A program made the position numbers and the translations under genes. This document shows positions 16,103 through 18,778 of a stretch of 18,778 nucleotides of DNA, piece by piece. This DNA comes from Terriglobia bacterium (GTDB lineage Bacteria > Acidobacteriota > Terriglobia > UBA7540): assembly GCA_030040515.1 (NCBI GenBank), contig JASHTO010000477.1, forward strand, positions 1 through 18,778. Direction: 5' to 3'. Position 1 is the stretch's first letter. Each line of letters opens with the position of its first letter. The notes under the pieces were generated by a model that was given only the letters and a program-made list of their open reading frames with translations, was not told the DNA's origin and made no database searches.

Positions 16103-16131
16103 TTGACGCGCCTCAACGATTCATGGATAAT
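16103..16131 (+). promoter_or_regulatory. Sigma-70-type promoter of pyrG
   Basis: TTGACG at 16103-16108 and GATAAT at 16126-16131 are separated by exactly 17 bases, a near-consensus housekeeping promoter. Transcription would start near 16138, giving a leader of about 130 bases before the pyrG ATG. I see no clear hairpin, C-rich start or T-box in that leader to explain regulation. Confidence 0.6.
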
Positions 16132-16271
16132 CGTCTGTACCGATTCCCTCCGTAAGTTCGCTTCGGTACAACTTCGCACTCGAAAGCGCTGCGACGGGCA
16201 GTGCTCGCGCAGACCACAAATCATGTCAACAGGCCGGACAACGAATCCGAGCACACAATTTGGGGAGGCGT

Positions 16272-17978
16272 ATGGGTGCCAAATTCATTTTTGTCACCGG
16301 TGGCGTAGTCAGCTCGTTGGGGAAGGGATTGGCCTCAGCCTCGGTAGGCGCACTGTTGGAGGCTCGCGGGCTGAAGGTCTCGTTGCTGAAGTTTGATCCC
16401 TACCTGAACGTCGATCCCGGCACCATGAGCCCGTTTCAGCACGGCGAAGTCTTCGTGACCGACGATGGCGCGGAGACCGATCTCGACCTGGGCCACTATG
16501 AGCGCTTCACGCGCGTCCGCATGCTGCGCGACAACAATTGCACCGCCGGGCGCATCTACGAAACCATCATCAACAAGGAGCGGCGCGGCGATTATCTGGG
16601 CAAAACCGTGCAGGTGATTCCGCACGTCACCGACGAAATCAAAGCGGCCATTCGCAAGGTTTCAAACGACGTGGACGTGGCCATTGTGGAAGTGGGCGGC
16701 ACGGTGGGCGACATCGAATCGCTGCCCTTTCTCGAAGCCATCCGGCAAATGCGGCTGGAAAAAGGGCGCGACAACGTGGTGTTTGTCCACCTCACGCTGG
16801 TGCCTTACATGGGCGTCTCCGGCGAGTTGAAGACCAAGCCCACGCAGCACTCCGTGAAGGAGTTGCGCGAAATCGGCATCCAGCCGGACATCCTGCTCTG
16901 CCGCACGGACCACTTGCTGTCGGCGGAGATCAAGGAAAAGATCGCGCTGTTCTGCAGCGTGCCGGAGCAGGCGGTGATCACCGCGAAAGACGTGGACAAC
17001 ATTTATGAAGTTCCCCTGGTGCTGGCGCACGAGGGGCTGGACACCCAAATCCAGCGCTGTCTGAAGCTCGAGACGCGCGAACGGAACCTGAAGCCCTGGG
17101 AAGACCTGGTGGAAAAGATCCGCCATCCGCTCGATGAGGTCCACATCGGAATTGTAGGCAAGTATGTGGGCTACCAAGATTCCTACAAAAGCCTGCACGA
17201 AGCGCTCTTCCACGGCGGAATCGCCCGGCGGCTGAAGGTGAACATCTCCTGGGTGGAGTCGGAAGGCCTGGAAGGCGACAATTATGAAGAGCAGCTCCGC
17301 GGCCTGGACGGAATCCTGGTGCCGGGAGGCTTCGGCCGGCGCGGAATCCTGGGCATGCTGAAGGGCATTGAATACGCGCGCACCCGCAAGGTTCCGTACT
17401 TCGGCATCTGCCTGGGGATGCAGTGCGCGGTCATTGAATACGCGCGCAACGTGTGCGGCCTGCAAGGGGCGGACAGCTCGGAATTTGATCCTTCCACCTC
17501 GCATCGCGTGATCTACAAGCTGCGCGAGCTGCGCGGCGTGGACGACCTGGGCGGCACGATGCGCCTGGGAGCGTGGACGGCGCGCTTGAAGCCCGGCTCG
17601 TTCGCCGAGCGTGCTTACGGCCAGCTCGAAATCTCCGAGCGCCATCGCCACCGCTACGAATTCAATCGCGAATACGAGGAGACGTTGGTTGCCGGCGGCC
17701 TGCAACTGACCGGCATGACGCCGGACGGCACTTACGTGGAGATTGTGGAGATTCGCGACCATCCCTGGTTCCTGGGCTGCCAGTTCCATCCGGAGTTCAA
17801 GTCGCGCCCCCTCGAGCCGCACCCGCTGTTTACGGCGTTCATCAGCGCCGCGTACGCGCATCGCCTGGAGCGGTTGGGCAAGAAGGATGCGACGCTGCCG
17901 GCGGAGGCTCCGAGTGCGGAAGCCGCTGCGGCAAACGTTGAGAATGAAGTGGCCGCGCGAAAGGCCGCGGGTTCGTAG
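16272..17978 (+). CDS. pyrG: CTP synthase (glutamine hydrolysing)
   Basis: CTP synthase makes CTP from UTP, ATP and glutamine in the cytoplasm, the last step of de novo pyrimidine nucleotide synthesis. The 568-residue protein has both domains. The N-terminal amidoligase starts FIFVTGGVVSSLGKGLASAS and continues KFDPYLNVDPGTMSPFQHGE, IVEVGGTVGDIESLPFLEAI and FVHLTLVPYMG. The C-terminal class I glutamine amidotransferase has VPGGFGRRG, the nucleophile Cys380 (GICLGMQ) and His506-Pro-Glu508 (QFHPEFKSRP). All key residues are present, so it should be active. I start at the ATG at 16272 with GGGGAGG just upstream. A TTG at 16260 would add four residues. About 35 residues after the normal end form an alanine- and glutamate-rich tail. 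It sits alone, with its own promoter and a hairpin after it. Confidence 0.98.
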   Translation: MGAKFIFVTGGVVSSLGKGLASASVGALLEARGLKVSLLKFDPYLNVDPGTMSPFQHGEVFVTDDGAETDLDLGHYERFTRVRMLRDNNCTAGRIYETIINKERRGDYLGKTVQVIPHVTDEIKAAIRKVSNDVDVAIVEVGGTVGDIESLPFLEAIRQMRLEKGRDNVVFVHLTLVPYMGVSGELKTKPTQHSVKELREIGIQPDILLCRTDHLLSAEIKEKIALFCSVPEQAVITAKDVDNIYEVPLVLAHEGLDTQIQRCLKLETRERNLKPWEDLVEKIRHPLDEVHIGIVGKYVGYQDSYKSLHEALFHGGIARRLKVNISWVESEGLEGDNYEEQLRGLDGILVPGGFGRRGILGMLKGIEYARTRKVPYFGICLGMQCAVIEYARNVCGLQGADSSEFDPSTSHRVIYKLRELRGVDDLGGTMRLGAWTARLKPGSFAERAYGQLEISERHRHRYEFNREYEETLVAGGLQLTGMTPDGTYVEIVEIRDHPWFLGCQFHPEFKSRPLEPHPLFTAFISAAYAHRLERLGKKDATLPAEAPSAEAAAANVENEVAARKAAGS

Positions 17979-18014
17979 CGCGGACCACCGATTCTGTGGT
18001 CCGCGGTTCTTCAT
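17979..18014 (+). terminator. Probable rho-independent terminator of pyrG
   Basis: A perfect 10-bp stem, CGCGGACCAC (17979-17988) with GTGGTCCGCG (17996-18005), has a 7-base loop. It starts right after the pyrG TAG and is followed by GTTCTTCATT, a modest T-rich run. The stem is strong but the T tract is weak. Confidence 0.6.
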
Positions 18015-18127
18015 TCGCCTCAGGTAAGAACTACGGTGGCTTATAAGCCTGCGCGGTGAGCGGGTCCTTGTCTTGGGCATCGCCAATGGAGACGGGTGAG
18101 GAGGCTACCCGTCACCGTGGTTTCCAA

Positions 18128-18268
18128 CTATACAGAGCGACATAAATTGTAGCGGCGCTCTACGACCCGTCGCCCGAAGACGGCTTTGGGTCGCAGGGCG
18201 AGCGCCGACCGGCGGTCATAGACCGCCGCTACAGCCAAATACGCAAACACTTATGTCGTTCCGTATAG
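18128..18268. repeat. Palindromic element with imperfect 18-bp terminal inverted repeats
   Basis: The ends are CTATACAGAGCGACATAA (18128-18145) and, inverted, TTATGTCGTTCCGTATAG (18251-18268), matching at 16 of 18 positions. Inside, TGTAGCGGCG pairs with CGCCGCTACA near the right end, and GGCGGTCATAGACCGCC forms a perfect 7-bp hairpin. GCGCTC and GAGCGC, and CGACCC and GGGTCG, are nested inverted pairs. There is no coding frame and no obvious target-site duplication. It looks like a non-autonomous miniature element or REP-like repeat. No transposase is present in the window. Confidence 0.6.
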
Positions 18269-18476
18269 CCGTCAGCCCATAACCGCGCTGAAGCCATGAC
18301 ATCTCTGCCGAGCACGCTGCCAGCAGTTTGTAAATTAAATTTGACGTAAAGAATCTGCAACTTTCGATGTTCTTTCCTCGTCAGACTATCCGTACCAAAT
18401 CATAAAGACTTATTGCTGCAGGCGGATGGGTTCCTCCCGTACTTATCAGCCTGAACATCGAGAGGCGCGTTTGTGC

Positions 18477-18778
18477 ATGTGGAAAAACCCGGAAACGAAG
18501 AATCGCTGTTGTGCCCACTATTGTTGGTGTGTAGGGCTCGTGATGGCGGTCTTGCTGACCTTCAGCACCGGATGCCGTACCGATCCTCCCCCGTCGTCAT
18601 TATCGATCGCTGCAGCGCCTTCCCAACTGACCATCTACCCCGGACAGCAAAATGTTCCAGTGCCGGTTACGGTCGATGCGGTCCTCATTCCCGGCCCCAT
18701 TGTCATCACCATAACGGGCCTCCCGTCAGGGATGACTGTCGCACCTGCCACGCTCATGGGCGGAGGTTCGGGAACTGT
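18477..18778 (+). CDS. Secreted or lipid-anchored Ig-like protein, N-terminal part (3' truncated)
   Basis: The frame is open from the ATG at 18477 to the window edge (about 100 residues). An N-terminal basic and cysteine-rich lead is followed by a hydrophobic segment, GLVMAVLLTFSTGC. A cysteine after STG could be a lipobox, but the -3 serine is unusual, so signal peptidase I cleavage is also possible. The mature part, LTIYPGQQNVPVPVTV followed by ITITGLPSGMTVAPATL, resembles the Ig-like or putative-Ig modules abundant in acidobacterial extracytoplasmic proteins (from memory). GAGAGG at 18460-18465 lies 11 bases before the ATG. A TTGACG at 18341 upstream lacks a good -10. The full length and function are unknown. 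Confidence 0.6.
   Translation, partial: MWKNPETKNRCCAHYCWCVGLVMAVLLTFSTGCRTDPPPSSLSIAAAPSQLTIYPGQQNVPVPVTVDAVLIPGPIVITITGLPSGMTVAPATLMGGGSGT

Noticed and set aside
16662..18086. Long open frame on the minus strand opposite pyrG (474 codons)
   Set aside because: It lies antisense to a clear CTP synthase gene, has low-complexity composition typical of GC-rich antisense frames and no recognisable domain.
1..18778. CRISPR arrays, tRNA or rRNA genes
   Set aside because: I saw no regularly spaced direct repeats and no cloverleaf-like or ribosomal sequence.

Overview
The window reads like a chromosomal piece of a GC-rich, Gram-negative soil-type bacterium, most likely Acidobacteriota. The reasons are a DUF1501 protein, a cytochrome c joined to an outer-membrane beta-barrel, a decayed beta-propeller gene ending in an acidobacterial-looking RNIYRIPLP tail, and an Ig-like secreted protein. 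The assignment is inferred from gene content only. I see no transposase, integrase, tRNA, rRNA or CRISPR array.

Layout. 1-658 is the 3' end of a DUF1501 gene. 797-1902 is a minus-strand pair: a polytopic membrane protein and a MmcQ/YjbR-like protein that overlap at TGATG. 1903-2359 has no convincing gene, only a weak small ORF. 2360-7402 is a compact minus-strand operon: sulfotransferase, GT4 glycosyltransferase, HprK-like kinase with an apparent second partial copy, and an NTP_transf_5 nucleotidyltransferase. Facing away from it, 7541-11266 is a plus-strand operon: two paralogous radical SAM enzymes overlapping at ATGA, then a SAM methyltransferase. 11332-13829 is a minus-strand two-component pair, response regulator then HAMP histidine kinase. 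13959-15425 is the cytochrome c/beta-barrel fusion. 15538 to about 15970 is a frameshifted remnant of a beta-propeller protein. 16272-17978 is pyrG (CTP synthase) with a good sigma-70-type promoter upstream and a hairpin after it. 18128-18268 is a palindromic element with imperfect 18-bp terminal inverted repeats. 18477-18778 is the start of a secreted or lipid-anchored Ig-like protein that runs off the end.

The part most worth attention is the divergent cluster at 2360-11266. An HprK-like kinase next to a nucleotidyltransferase is a pairing known from exopolysaccharide/exosortase loci and from tailoring of phosphorylated lasso peptides. Here they stand beside a sulfotransferase, a glycosyltransferase, two radical SAM enzymes and a methyltransferase. 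No precursor peptide, lasso cyclase, PqqD-like chaperone, polymerase or flippase is visible. The product is therefore unknown. A sulfated and/or glycosylated surface polymer, lipid or small molecule is the most economical inference.
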